A stretch of 64,000 bases of DNA from Xylogone sp. PMI_703. Lineage: Eukaryota > Ascomycota > Leotiomycetes. Below are positions 34,580 to 46,872 of the stretch, piece after piece. The notes beneath the pieces are model-generated. The model had not been told where the DNA came from. It did not search any database and worked only from the letters and a program-made list of their open reading frames with translations. The position numbers and the translations under genes were made by a program. The DNA is taken from assembly GCA_021399445.1 (NCBI GenBank), contig JAJTUQ010000001.1, positions 4,960,001-5,024,000 of the forward strand. The letters run 5' to 3'. Numbering within the stretch: position 1 is the first letter of the stretch; each line of letters starts with the position of its first letter.

Positions 34580-36949
34580 ATGGCTTCACCAATAGTCACG
34601 CCATCTGCTTCTACCATGAAAGATAAATCAAATTCTGGAGGAGGTACTCGGAATAGAGCGTGCGATGCTTGTAGAGAGCATAAAGTACGCTGTATTCTTG
34701 ATGCGGTATCCGTTGGAAAGTGCCAGCGATGCGTAAGGTCAGGTCAAGCCTGTAATTTTGCTCCACCGCAGAGAAGAAAGCAACGCAAGCGTACAGACAC
34801 TCGAGTGGCAGAATTGGAAAGAGAAATGAAAGCTCTGCGATCATTGCTAGATAATGCTGGAGGTGGCTCAAAAGAGGCCATGGAGGGTGTCGTTACAAGC
34901 AAGACAGAGAATGAACTGAGACCTGGTCCATGCAATCCACGCTCATCAATAACTTTATCGGATGCTGACCAGACTAGCACTCCATTTTCAGAGGCCTCAA
35001 CCGGAGAACAACCTTATCACGTATCTAATGGGATAGATCTTGACGTGGTCTGTCGCGGATTGCTGTCTATGTCTCTAGCCGCGGAGCTTTACAATACCTA
35101 TATAACAGAACTGAGCCCTCACTATCCTGTTGTGACTTTCCCAGAGCAATATTCAGCTGAGCAATTACGTTGTGAAAAACCTAGTCTTTTCTTAGCTGTA
35201 ATTGCTGCCGCCGCCGGGAAGGTAGATCCAAATCTGTACGGCCTCTTGAACACAGAGGCTCTACAGGTTTATGCTACCAGAGTCGTCATTAGCGGCGAGA
35301 AGTCAGTCGAGTTGGTGCAGTCAATGTTGGTCACTGCAGTGTGGTACTACCCTCCAGACAAATTCGATCAGTTAAAGTTCTACCAGTACGTCCACTTGGC
35401 TGCTACGATGGCTCTTGATATTGGTATTGGATCAAAGCCAGCAAAGTATCGTAACGGCAACCCGGGTTCATCTGACTATACAACTGCAAGCTCGGCAACT
35501 AGCACACCGATAAGTTATGATACATCACCACTTTGGGTAGAGGAAGAGTTTAATACCACCACTATTGATGCGAGGAGGACTTTTCTAGCATGCTATCTGC
35601 TATGCTCAGGGTAGGATCTCTTCTATTAATGAATGAATTCTGCTAACATTTTTCTAAGTGTCGCTTTAAGTATGCGTCGACCTAACATGCTACGCTTCAA
35701 TAGCTGGATGAATGATTGCGTTCACTTCCTCGAAAAATTATCGAATATCACAATATTTGATAAGCGGCTTATTGCCTGGGTTAGACTACAGAATATTGCC
35801 GAGGAGTTTGCTTCATCTTTATCACTGGAGGATCCAGGAGAGGGCTATAGGCCTCTAGATTCTCGAATGCAACTTTCCGTAAAGGCCTTTGAAAGGAGAT
35901 TGAAGTCATGGAAGAACCATCTGGATCCGGACGTAATGAATGGTAAGTTCCCCTAATATTGGGACCATGGTACGTGCAAGTAGCTGATAGTAATAGTGTC
36001 TCTATTGATGATGTATTATAATATTGACATCCTCCTCCACGAGGTCTCCCTTCACGAGGAGCACCCAGCTGAAGATTTCAGACCTCCGTATTTCATTGGC
36101 AGGAACCCCTCCGAATTAAGTTCCAGAAGAATTCTAACAGCACCTATGATTGACGCGGTTACGGCGTGTGTGACATCTTCTCACGCTCTTCTTGACGCAT
36201 TTCTGGCCGCAGACATTGATACGATAAGAGCTATGCCAGTTAACAAATTCATTACTATTAGCTATGCTGCGGTTGTGCTCACTAAGCTGTACCTGTGCAG
36301 TAGCAACCCGCATAGCAACATTGGGAGAACTTTGGACCGGGATAGTCTTGCAGTTAATACCTATTCTAATTCAGTCCTATCTCAGCTAGCGAAGGCATCT
36401 GGACCCCAGGGCTTTCGAGTTCCAAACAAGTTTTTAGGTATTCTTATGCGCCTTCAAGAATGGCATCAAGGACCAGATTCGCAGAATGAGAATGATGAGA
36501 TGATACAACCTTTGCTGTGCCTCAACTTGCAGGGTCCTTTCGATCCCAGTAAATTTCCCTCATCAGCCCCTGCAACTCACCTTGCAGCTACGACTACCAG
36601 CAAAGTAATACCCTCTACGGTGTCATTATCATCTCCTATGAAAATGCCTGCTACCTCTTCCCAGATACCCGGGACTGTCAGGAGTAACAACACTTTTCAC
36701 AATTCCTCTGAATACCGTGCCCAATATGCACCGGAGCCATTACATGCCCACAGTGATCTGTCGCTAATGCAAGAGCTTGACCTTGATTGTCAAATAACTG
36801 CTGATACTTCTCTGTTCATGGGAATAAACGACTTTGCTGGATTCACAGACGATCTTAGTGGCTGGACACAGTCGGTTACTGTTAATGGGGTAACTGATGA
36901 CGGACAAATGCTGGACCAGAATGCGTGGGTATTCGAAAGGCACTTGTAA
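34580..36949 (+). CDS. Zn2Cys6 transcription factor with fungal_trans domain
   Basis: A nuclear regulator of 755 residues. Exons are 34580-35610, 35659-35942 and 35997-36949; splice phases agree. The binuclear zinc cluster is at residues 28-58: ACDACREHKVRC then KCQRCVRSGQAC, spacing C-2-C-6-C-9-C-2-C-6-C. It is followed by a basic linker RRKQRKR and a coiled coil (RVAELEREMKALRSLLD). The middle homology region begins near residue 150 with LLSMSLAAELYNTYI, FPEQYSAEQL and YYPPDKFDQLKFYQYVHLAATMALDIG. The C-terminus is Ser/Thr-rich and acidic, suitable for activation. Likely targets are unknown. Confidence 0.92.
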
Positions 36950-37164
36950 GAACAATCGGAAACTTCTTAAATATCAAGTTGTGAAGATGTATGGTGAAAC
37001 TATAGGTATAAGCGGAAATCATTTGATTTAGTTTATGGAGAATAAGTTAAGTGTTGAGACAACAACTTTTTGGCATTGCGGATTGTCTTTAAATATGATA
37101 TTGGACCCCCTTGAACCCTGAAAATGCTCGTGTTGCTTCATAGTTTCCGGACATTCCATGTCTC
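36950..37164. other. Short intergenic region
   Basis: AT-rich 3' flank of the regulator gene; nothing seen. Confidence 0.4.
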
Positions 37165-37506
37165 CTATCTATGGTCCTTCGTGGATTGTTCCGGACAACT
37201 TATCCATTCCATTATCATTCTGATATCCTTCCTCACTATCGGCCCTCCCAGCAAGATTGACACTGCAGTATAGAGGATGCACTCCGGCGGTATGAACATT
37301 CGATTATCTAATACTCCAAAAACTGATATTTGTTGTCGTTTTAGTATATGTATTAGGACGGCTGTGGATAGTGCAATGCCTTGAATGATTAATAGTCGTA
37401 AAGATGGCACCAAGTCCTCGACAGGATCGTGGGAAAGTGTGCTTGTTTCCGTTTCAGCTTCTGAAAACTCTCCTGAGTTATTTTCTTCTTGGCTTATGTG
37501 TGACAT
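37165..37506 (-). CDS. Small putative membrane protein, hypothetical
   Basis: An unrecognised 113-residue frame with an acidic, Ser/Thr-rich N-terminus (about 35 residues), a likely membrane segment LLIIQGIALSTAVLIHIL, and a second hydrophobic stretch ILYTAVSILLGG. Two-helix small proteins of this type are common among orphan fungal genes. The next in-frame codons upstream give no longer start. It is convergent with the Zn2Cys6 regulator gene. No family assignment; it may be a chance frame. Confidence 0.35.
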   Translation of the reverse strand: MSHISQEENNSGEFSEAETETSTLSHDPVEDLVPSLRLLIIQGIALSTAVLIHILKRQQISVFGVLDNRMFIPPECILYTAVSILLGGPIVRKDIRMIMEWISCPEQSTKDHR

Positions 37507-38564
37507 TGTCGAAATGGTAAGGAGTTTTGCTAGAATTTGAAACGAATGGTTGATGCGATAGATTGTTGTCTCCGGAAATGATTATCGTTCAACATTAGTA
37601 TAATCGACTTCATTTTGGTGAACTCTGGCCCTAGAAATATATCTAGATAGGAATTATCGGAAATACTTCTGATCTCTCCGGATTATGGCTCGTAGGAATA
37701 TAGCTCCGAGCCCGTAGTTCGATCGCGGAATCATATGTTAGCCGCTCTACCCAACTGTGGAATAACTCTTTCTTTACAAGTAGTAGTATGTTCTCACTGA
37801 TTTGTCGAGCGTAATGTATTGGGAAACATTTGTTCCCGGGGTGTAGTAGCTTAGTTCTCGGGGAACATTTATCTCCGATTATAGAGTTGATAATTATGAT
37901 CGAACTATGTGTCAGGGGGTCTGTGGTACAAAGGAATAGATGGCTAGTTAGCTGGGAGTAAATCAATATATTACAATTATTCCTAATCCAAAATGCAAAT
38001 TAATCTCTAGCCTTCCATTAGACGATCAGCCAGAGCTTATATACCTGTTGAGAGCCCTTATAACTAAGTTTCACTCTTCACTTGGGCTGGTCACCTCCTC
38101 TCTCACGCATGTCTGGCGTTATGAGTCACTTTTGTGTGAGCATTTTAGAAGTACTATAATCAATATTCCAACACCCTAGCCAGGATAACCTGTGTATATC
38201 TAATTGGAAGCGGAATTACAAAACCATGGTTTTGACTTGGTAACCTTAAAACTATAATACTACAATTGTCGTGTCTAAATGTAAGCCGTTCGGGTTTTGG
38301 TACTGAGGGATATCTTACGAAAGAATATATATGTATGAAAAATGGACGGCACTATATTGTAAAATGAGCTTCTCCCACAATCTATTTTAATGTTTTAACC
38401 AAAGCTGACCAATCTACTTCCATATTCAAACCCGCGAAAATACCCTCTGTCAGAACCTAGATATATAGCAGTATAAGCAGCTAGGCAACTGGGGATCTCC
38501 TTTTGCTCTGAGACCTTCGGCACCACAGCCCCACACATTGTTTAACAATATCTGCTGCCACCCA
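37507..38564. other. Intergenic region
   Basis: About 1.06 kb with no confident gene. It contains a weak tRNA-like relic on the minus strand at 37703-37759 and copy C of the dispersed repeat at 38447-38513. Confidence 0.5.
38447..38513 (+). repeat. Dispersed 66-base repeat, copy C
   Basis: Nearly identical to copy B at 26212-26278 (about nine differences in 66 bases) and related to copy A at 15275-15340. It ends about 50 bases past the stop of the RTA1-like gene. Confidence 0.7.
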
Positions 38565-39527
38565 CTAAACATTGATCGTTCTATCCGATAGCCTATACGA
38601 TTGTACCTTATTTGTAGCTGACGGCACTTGGAGATACCTCGCTGGATGCCAAATAGCCAATATGGCCACCGCGAATATCATTGGCAGAAACTCCAGTGTC
38701 CCAAAGAAAGCTTCATGAGAGCTCAGATATCCAAATACTCCCTGGCTGGTCTCTATAAGTCGAAATATTGTTCTCACAAATACAAGTAGACTGGAAATTC
38801 CGAGTGCCCTAATGAAGAACCAGCGTGCTTGGAGTGGTCTGGCAAGCCTCGGGTCGTTAGAGACTTTGATGACAAAATTTCCAAGCAGAAGAAGGTAGAC
38901 GGAGAAGAAGAACGTTTGAATAGCAAGGCCCGCTAGGAGTATGTCATTTGGAGCTGTAGGGTCTTCGTGATTTGATGTTTTGTTGCCAATAAGAGATGCG
39001 CCGACAACTTGCACTAACGTGCAGATTACGTCGGCGCTAACGAATGTCCAAAGGATAAACTTCCTGCTTAGTAGCTCGGTATTGAATTTTACCCCTTCAT
39101 CCTCAGCCCAGGTGACAAGGTTGGTTAGGCAAATGTAGAGGGTGGCTGAGATGAAAACTGGTGCAACCACAATCAAAAAGTAAGCCACGACAAAGTAGAT
39201 GATGTTGTAGGGATCGTCACGAGAGGATAGGGTCCGGAAGACATAACCAACGACTTCCATCAAGCAAGCAATGGTTAGGGGCAAAAAGTGCCAGCTGCGG
39301 TAGAGGAGAACTTGGGTGCCATGAGCAATAGTAGCGAGCGTGAAGAGGACGATGCCCAGGATGCACAGTGTAATGTTCGGAACATAACTTAGGAATATCT
39401 TAGAACTGACTTCTGAAAAAGGGAGCTTTTCTTACCCATAAATAATTATACTGGCATCGTGAGGTCCATGAGGATTGGGGAAGTTCGGGTCCACATAGCC
39501 TGAATGTTCATATCTTGGGTACATCAT
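38565..39527 (-). CDS. RTA1-like seven-helix membrane protein
   Basis: A 304-residue member of the lipid-translocating exporter/RTA1 family, found in plasma or internal membranes and linked to lipid transport and resistance to toxic sterol-binding compounds. Exons are 39527-39436 and 39387-38565; the 48-base intron splits the Gly codon in IIYG/YVPNI. Motifs include FVSADVICTLVQVVGASL, RTIFRLIETSQGVFGYLSSHE and IWHPARYL, all family hallmarks, along with seven hydrophobic segments. The start is the first of two adjacent ATG codons. Intact. Confidence 0.93.
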
Positions 39528-40190
39528 GACTGGCACACTATTCAAGTTTTTCAGTAAAGATTTTAATATACGCAGAAATTTTATGATCACGATTTATAGA
39601 GTTGAGACTCTCTGATATATAAGTACTTGCTCTATAGAAGACTCTACTACTAATCCCGGATGCAATTATTCTCCGCTAAATGCGACATCAACTGCGCGGT
39701 ATTGCTTCTTGAGCCACATAGAGTCGTTAACCACGATTTCTGGTCAGCATTATCAGCTACATAGTCTCACTAGAAGTATTGATGTTTCATAATTGCTATT
39801 TGATTGCGCGTATCACGGCATGTAAAGTTGAAATTATGGAGAACCAGGGGTCCATATACGGAGCGTCGCAAGAATTAGAACCGGTGCCGACAGTACTCCG
39901 AGACCGGGAAATTTGGACACTCCGGGTAACAACAACAACGCCATCACCCTTTTCAATTTTTCTAGAGTATATTTCACATCGGAGGCTAGAATGACTTAAT
40001 ATATGAATCCTATGTATAAGTTGCAATGTCAAGCCGGTTCTGTTATTAGTGTCTCTTATGGTACCTCCACTGCTTTTTCTTAGCTCTGAATCTAGCATCC
40101 GCTCACTCTACTACTTGTTCAGTCCTAAGAGTTTATTAGGTTGTAGTTTGTAATATTCGGCTCTCAGCGAAACCATCTCCCTCATTGCTC
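39528..40190. other. Intergenic region between divergent genes
   Basis: A 660-base shared promoter region for the RTA1-like gene (minus) and the DHA14 MFS (plus). Nothing else seen. Confidence 0.5.
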
Positions 40191-42057
40191 ATGGAGAATG
40201 TGCCATCAGTCAAAGAAATGGATAGTCTTCCTCAAGCCACACAAGTGAAAGATGATATCAGATTATCATCTCCACCTGAAAAGGACGCTGCATTGGAAGT
40301 AGATATGCTGCAATCTAATCTACGTATATCCCTCGTGATATTTTCTTTATGCGTATGTTTCCCTCTTACCATCGAACACATTTTTAGCCTTTACTTACCA
40401 CGCTTGTAGGCATCGGTTTTCCTTGCAGCTCTTGATATCACGATTATAAGTACCATATTACCTACAATTGCTTCTCATTTTCACTCCAAGTCGGCCTATA
40501 CTTGGGTAGGATCAGCATATACACTGGCTGAAGCTGCTAGTACACCAATTTGGGGAAAGCTCAGCGATATATGGGGCCGCAAACCACTTCTGCTAGCCGC
40601 CGCTGCTATGTTTTTTCTTGGAAGTACACTGTGCGGTACAGCAATTAACATTGATATGCTAATTGCCGGAAGAGCTGTACAAGGTCTGGCTGGGGGTGGT
40701 TTGTTAACTTTGGTCAATATTTGTATTTCAGACTTGTTCTCCATGAGGTACATTCTCTTTCAAAATGTTAGAATGAATACTAAAGATGTTCTAGGAATCG
40801 TGCTAAATACTACGGAATTATAGGTATGACTTGGGCAGTTGCTAGTGCAACTGGCCCAGTCCTCGGTGGCGTACTTGCAGAAAAGGCATCATGGAGGTGG
40901 TGCTTCTACTTGAATTGTATGTAAACTCATATTATTCGATATATACTAAGGCTAAGTCTCTTCAAGTGCCTATTACTGGCTTAGCTTTCTTCATTATTGC
41001 CTTTGCACTTCGCCTCCATACTCCAAAGACAACTTTACTTGATGGATTACTAGCTGTAGACTGGCTAGGCAGTCTATCAGTAGCCGGTTCAACTGTTATC
41101 TTCTTGCTAGGGATGAATTTTGGTGGAGTTGTGCATCCTTGGTCGTCACCAACTGTTCTGTGCCTCTTGATACTCGGGCCTCTTATCTTCGGAATATTCA
41201 TCTTAATCGAGTGGAAGATTGCAAGATATCCCCTCATGCCACTGGTCATATTTCAAAATTATTCTAACTTGGCTTGTTTGGCAAGTTGCTTTTGCCATGG
41301 CTCAATTCTAGTGCTTGGAACATATTTCCTTCCCCTCTACTTCCAAGCAACGCTAGGTGCCACGGCACTTCTATCCGGAGTCTGGTTGATTCCACTGGCC
41401 CTCTCAATGTCCTTTGCCTCTGGCCTTACCGGGTGGTTTATTTCTGCTACGGGTCATTATATGAATTGTATTCAATTCGGATATTTCTTTTCTGTGCTTG
41501 GTTTTGGGCTTTTGCTCGATCTACCGAAACAGAAAACGTGGACAAAGATCATTATTTATCAGATTATATGCGGCATTGGCATCGGCCCCAACTTCCAGGC
41601 CTTATTGCTTGCTATTCAAAACCAGGTTGAGCCAAAGGACTACGCAACTGCAACGGCTTTATTTGGCTTTACGCGTAATATTGCAACAAGTATCGGTATT
41701 GTGGTTGGGAACGTCGTGTTCCAGAATCATATGTTAAAGGAAGGATCTAATTTAAAAGAAGTTCTGGATAGTCGCACTGCGGAGTTGTTCATTGGAGGTG
41801 CCGCGGAATCCAGCGTTTTTTTAATCAATAGGCTCTCTCATACTCAAAAAACTGTTACAAGGGATGCATACTATTCTTCGTTAAGAGATGTTTGGATTTT
41901 GGCTGTAGCACTAGCTGGTGCAGGTCTATTACTTATATCTCTTATCAAAGGCAAGGAGCTAGAACAGACACACGGAAACATTAAGACAGGGCTTGACAGT
42001 GAGGGAAAAGGAAACTCTAACATTTTAAAGCAAGATAACACGGTAAGCGGAGAATGA
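40191..42057 (+). CDS. MFS transporter, DHA14 drug/toxin efflux type
   Basis: A 570-residue, fourteen-helix drug/proton antiporter. Exons are 40191-40352, 40410-40747, 40795-40916 and 40967-42057, with 47-57 base GT-AG introns in phase. The cytosolic N-terminus has about 50 residues. LAALDITIISTILPTIA begins helix 1, SAYTLAEAASTPIWGKLSDIWGRKP carries motif A, and IAGRAVQGLAGGG and ATGPVLGGVLAEKASWRWCFYLN mark motif C. The layout is like the exporters found in toxin clusters such as aflT, but the cargo is unknown. The following gene encodes a secreted metallo-beta-lactamase-fold protein. Confidence 0.93.
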
Positions 42058-42699
42058 TAATACTTGAGTTGAAGAGACTTGTCGGTTTGTTATAGTCTAG
42101 ATTACGTAGTTAAAGTTTAATTATTAAGGATTCATATCAAATATCTCACATTTGAAGTAGATTGAGATGTAAAATTATGTAGAGCTAGTGCCTGGCTCAT
42201 TGTAGTATTCCGAGTATCCACTCAAGCATATGACATTGTAATGCAGCTGTTGAGCCTTGGCGAAGCGGTGTAGATATCAAATACTGTATGTTAAGAGTGA
42301 AAATCTGTATTATTAGGAAAGCCAACCCTTTCTCAATTGCTAGTGTTTTAGTAGCATGTCTTGAATTCTCCACTTCAGGGGAACCTTCTCGGAAGAGGGA
42401 TAAATACCCAGGTAGGTGTGGTGTAATTTGCTTGGCCTTTCACCCTGCTTGCTAAGCCTCGTTCCACGTAACTGGCGATGGCAGTGATTTTCAAAACACA
42501 TCTTCGGTGTGAGATTAGACTCCGATAATTTTCAATGAACCCCGGCAAGTAATGCATTCCGAAGTACTGTAATGTTATATTATCGGAGTATTATATCTCT
42601 GAAGAATAATTTCATGAAAAGGAGGACAGTAGCCCCTTATTCATTCGCACATTATATCTCTTCTTTCAATCGCAGAACCATATAATTCTAGAATTAACT
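42058..42699. other. Intergenic region
   Basis: About 640 bases between two genes in the same direction; no feature beyond a presumed promoter. Confidence 0.5.
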
Positions 42700-44516
42700 A
42701 TGAGAACTATCGTGTTTCTTCCTTTTCTACTCACCATAAATTTAAATTTTGGCTATGGAACCTCATTGTCCCTTACGCGTGACATTGATGCTACCCAGCC
42801 AACGGATCCTGAGCTACCAAGCGCTTCGGAGCTACTGGAGAAAAGTATTTCTTCTTTGGGTGGCAGGGAGGCTCTTGCAAAAATCTCTGGCCTTACGTTT
42901 CATGCTCCAGAGTTAGTTGGATATTGATTAGTTTATCATGTGGTTGTGTAATTGATGTTTTTTGTTGCAGGATATTCCGTGGCCAAACTCTGACGCAGAA
43001 TTATGGGATGGCACATTCAGACCAATTCGTCGCCATCAGCGGATCGCAAAACGTATCCTTTGCTTATTCAACTGGCCATCTTCAACAACGCATCGATCGC
43101 ACATATCAACTGTCGGACTACTGGATCTGGGCCCTACCAAATCTCAATCCATCCATAAATTTCTCTCTTGTCACTCAAGACGGCCCTGGTCCATTCGCCT
43201 GTTTTATCCGCGGTGGTAACAGCTTATGGTTTGATACAACTCAAACTTTGGGATATGCTGATGCGGGCTTGTCAAATTATCTCATCCACCAGGCTCAAAA
43301 GTTCAACCCGCTTTTGTTGACTTATCTGCAATCAATGAATTCAACTACATCTTCTATGGTTAGAATGGACCCCGCCAGCAGTATCTCCCTCCCTGCTATT
43401 CACAGTTCGGACCTAAATTTGACGGTAATCTTCAACGAAACGACAAGCCTCCCTTACATTATCAGACAAAACGAGTATCATGCCATATTTGGCCAATCTA
43501 CAAACGACCTCTTTTTAACGTCATATAGGCCCATTAATATTCCTGGCTCAAATCATTCAGTAGTTCTCCCGCACCGCTTTCAGACAATCTATAATTCTGG
43601 AGCCGTCTTGCAGGACTATATGGTTGAATCTGTGGATATTAACCCTGATTTTCCAGAAGACTTCTTCGCCGGTCTCCCGATCTCTTCCAATTCAAGCTTC
43701 AAGGCTACACCAATGGATATACCTGGATATGGTGATGCTGAAATTGGAGAATTCTACGAAAGTGCTTTGTGGGCTGGGGTGTTTCCTGCAACACTGGCAG
43801 ACCTGAATGCCACACATCCAATTCCAACTCTGCCGCAAATCTGGCACTTGTCGTTCTCGGTACCTGGTGACTTCTCAGCCGTGGGTACAACCGACTACTC
43901 TCAGCTTGTAATAGAGTTGGATGATGGCGTCCTTGTCACTGACGCGCCGCCACACCAGAGTGAGATTGTAATACAATGGATCCATGAGAAAATCAAGAAA
44001 CCTATCAAGTACATCTGGCCATCACACCACCACCATGATCACAGCTACGGCGCTGCTGCCTTTGTCCACGCGGGGGCAATAATGGTAGTTCCTGATGTGG
44101 CAAGGGAGTTCTGGAGCAATATTCCAAATATAACTATGGTCACATTTAACGAAATACATCCTTTCATCTTGAGAAGTTCCGATGTTCAAGTTCGAATACT
44201 CTGGCGTCCAGAAGCGCCCCACGCGGCAGATTGGTCATACTTGATAGCAACTCACTCTTGTCCAGGGCTACAAGATGAGATTGTTGTATTCGAAGCAGAC
44301 GTATGGAGTCCAGGTACGAACGGTACTAGATGGGATATGGGATTCGCAAGACAGTGGCTTGACTGGATCAGTGAGGACGGGCTAAGTCGAAACGCCATAG
44401 TTGCAGCAAGTCATGGAGGAACAGGTATGTTGGAGACCCTAATAGAGGAAACAGGATACCCGTACCCTTCCCATGGAGTTATGGATTGGAAAGCTGGAGG
44501 GCATCTCTGTCCGTGA
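42700..44516 (+). CDS. Secreted metallo-beta-lactamase-fold protein
   Basis: A 585-residue protein. Exons are 42700-42911 and 42971-44516; the intron has gttagt and gcag ends and splits the Glu codon. Residues 1-20 form a signal peptide (MRTIVFLPFLLTINLNFGYG). The first 300 residues form an unrecognised domain with many Asn-X-Ser/Thr sites. The hydrolase domain starts near residue 360 with YSQLVIELDDGVLVTDAPP, then WPSHHHHDHSYG, the HxHxDH zinc motif; later VFEADVWSPG and AASHGG supply further metal ligands. Length is much greater than the metallo-beta-lactamase thioesterases of polyketide clusters, which are not secreted. A hydrolase acting outside the cell or in the secretory route is the best inference. 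Confidence 0.88.
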
Positions 44517-45010
44517 TAGTTAATCTAACGTTGTTTTACTACGTTTTTACTGGGCCATATTATCTTCGATTTCTATTTAAATTAGAATGGATACTTTTAA
44601 TGTGATTATACTTAGGCTCCATAGCTGTTATTGTATGAAATCGGTACGTTAACGTGGCTAGTCTATCAAACATCCCGTTATTCGTAAATAAACTTCACTG
44701 ACGATGTCAAATATCCAATAATATTTTAGTAATGGCTTTCGAAATATTTCCTATTGTACGATTGACAAATTGTCCAGGGAATATGCAGTCTGGGATACAT
44801 CGTTGTCGTGCTCGACGAATATGAGAGATCTATGTTCGATCTTTGCCAGTTGATTGAACCGTACTACGGCGAGAACAAGCTATTTACAGTGCCAATCGCA
44901 ATACTTGGGGGATGGGATTGCGATTCTCCCGTAGAAAGAACAATTTAAAGCCTTAGATAAAAGTCCATATGCGAATCTATGTACCGACTTGTACTAGTCC
45001 TAACGAGGTA
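44517..45010. other. Intergenic region between convergent genes
   Basis: About 490 AT-rich bases with no gene seen. Confidence 0.5.
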
Positions 45011-45942
45011 TCAATTCGACCCAGGCCATCCTTCAAGACTGAGTACTAATTTATTCTGGTTAACAATTTCATCTTTTCTTTCAATCAGCTCAGGTACATC
45101 CCAATTTACCCACACATATCTTCCTTTCAAGAAATCTGCTTCCGCGCTTGCCAACCAGACCAAGAAGTGGGCAGGAAGTTTAGCTATTTAGATTTTAGCA
45201 TGCAACCCCATCACTCACCAAAGGTGCAAGAACAAAGCAAGGAGCACTCTTACCGTCACCGAAAGGTACATCCACCAGACCGGATTTTATAGCCATGTCC
45301 GTTTTTATAAGGCCAGGATGAACACTTACAAATCTTATACTGGGATTCTCCGCTTGTAGAAGCTCCATGAGTGCGCCAAGCTCCCATCTTACTCGCCGCA
45401 TAGGCAGAGAATGTGTGCATCCCGGGTAGATGAGCAATGCAACTAGATACATTTAAGAATACTGCATTATCAGCGGCATGCTTGAGGAATCCTTGGGCAA
45501 CAATAGCAAGTCCCTTAACATTAACTTCGAATCCGCGCCACCAGTCGTCAAGCTCCGAATCTATGAATAGAGCTGGGCTAGGAAGAAATCCGGCGCAGTT
45601 CACAAGAATATCAATCTTGCCTACTGTCGCAGAAGCGGTTCTAAAAATGGTTGTCATAGCCGAAGCATTGGAAATATCAGCGGCATACGTAAGCATTTTT
45701 GCGGTGCTAAAACTTTCCACCTCGAGTTTCGTTGCGTCCAATGGACTACTTTTGCGTCCAACGATAATAATACTAGTCGCCCCAGCATCTGCAAATCCTT
45801 TGACGATAGCCGCTCCGATTCCATACCCGCCTCCTGTGACCAGTACGGTTTTTCCAACCACAGAAAGTGCTTCCCGCTTAGGGTCGATAGCAGCGTAGGA
45901 ATCATGATGGTAGATTTTAGTGAAAGTTGGTAGTGATGCCAT
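45011..45942 (-). pseudogene. Short-chain dehydrogenase, single frameshift
   Basis: An SDR gene with one frame break. The segments are 45942-45254 and 45183-45011, separated by a GT-AG intron in phase. The total coding length is 862 bases, one more than a multiple of three. From the start, TVLVTGGGYGIGAAIVKGF (cofactor site), ILVNCAG and YAASK (catalytic YxxxK) read in one frame; MELLQAENPSIRFVSVHPG and the C-terminal KGRYVWVNWDVPEL read in another. The switch falls between 45369 and 45387, just after the YxxxK. Without the extra base the product would be about 286 residues, normal for the group. Either a recent inactivating insertion or a sequencing error explains it. Confidence 0.8.
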
Positions 45943-46872
45943 CTCGTAGAATGGTATTTGAAACCGTGATAACTGTATCTCTTATAATAATTGAGCTGAA
46001 GTAGTGGCTCGATGAAGTGCTGTTCATGCTCCATCAATTGGAGTGGATTAGATATGTAGTATATCTTAGATCCTTAGTCCTTTAATACTTCCATAGGATA
46101 ATACCGTATATCTTACTATGTTTGCTATTCTGCAGTAGCTTTTAGTCTCTGAATAAGCAGCCTCTCGATCCGTTATAGTAAGAAAAATGCCATGGAAATT
46201 ACTGAATCGGTAGTGCTAACAAGATGATTCCTCATCTTATAGCTCTTTTCCTCACTCTTCATCTTAGCGGCCACAGCCGCCGCTCAATGAGTTGTATTAG
46301 CTAACAAGATTGGAAAGCTATATAGGGATATAAACCCGTATATGTACCTTGAATGGATTTGAGGAGCTGTATTCAACATAGGGGCGACCTCACACGCGGT
46401 CGGTAATCCTAGGAGTTAGGTGGCATTAATTAAAAAAGCCTGTCACAGAACGGCTATTAAGTTGGTGGGAAAGAAAATACATACAGAACTATATCATAAG
46501 AAAGTCACTTTGATTAAATCTGCCTATACCAAAAGTATCTTCCATTGCTGTCAAAGAACGTCCTTACGGATCTGTATGTTTGAAACCCAGCATTAGAAAC
46601 GAGAGTTGGCTCACCATAACAAGAACTTTTAGCAGAATATACATATCGCTGACCTTGAATAGCATATTTATTACGACCAAAAATTTTCTACTTTAGAAGG
46701 GATAGTCGTAGGTGTGGTTTTGGTAAGATCCCGAACCAAAAATATTTCAGGATTTTCAAGTAGCGAAACACACAGTATATGGGTATAAGAGCTCTGTGGA
46801 TAGTCTGACTGACTGACCTTGGTACAAGCCATTACTTTTATAGGTAGCGGTAATGATGTACGGAAATGATGT
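45943..46872. other. Intergenic region
   Basis: About 930 bases between the SDR start and the end of the truncated GMC gene. I looked here on the minus strand for the missing GMC C-terminus and found none in any frame. No other gene recognised. Confidence 0.5.
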
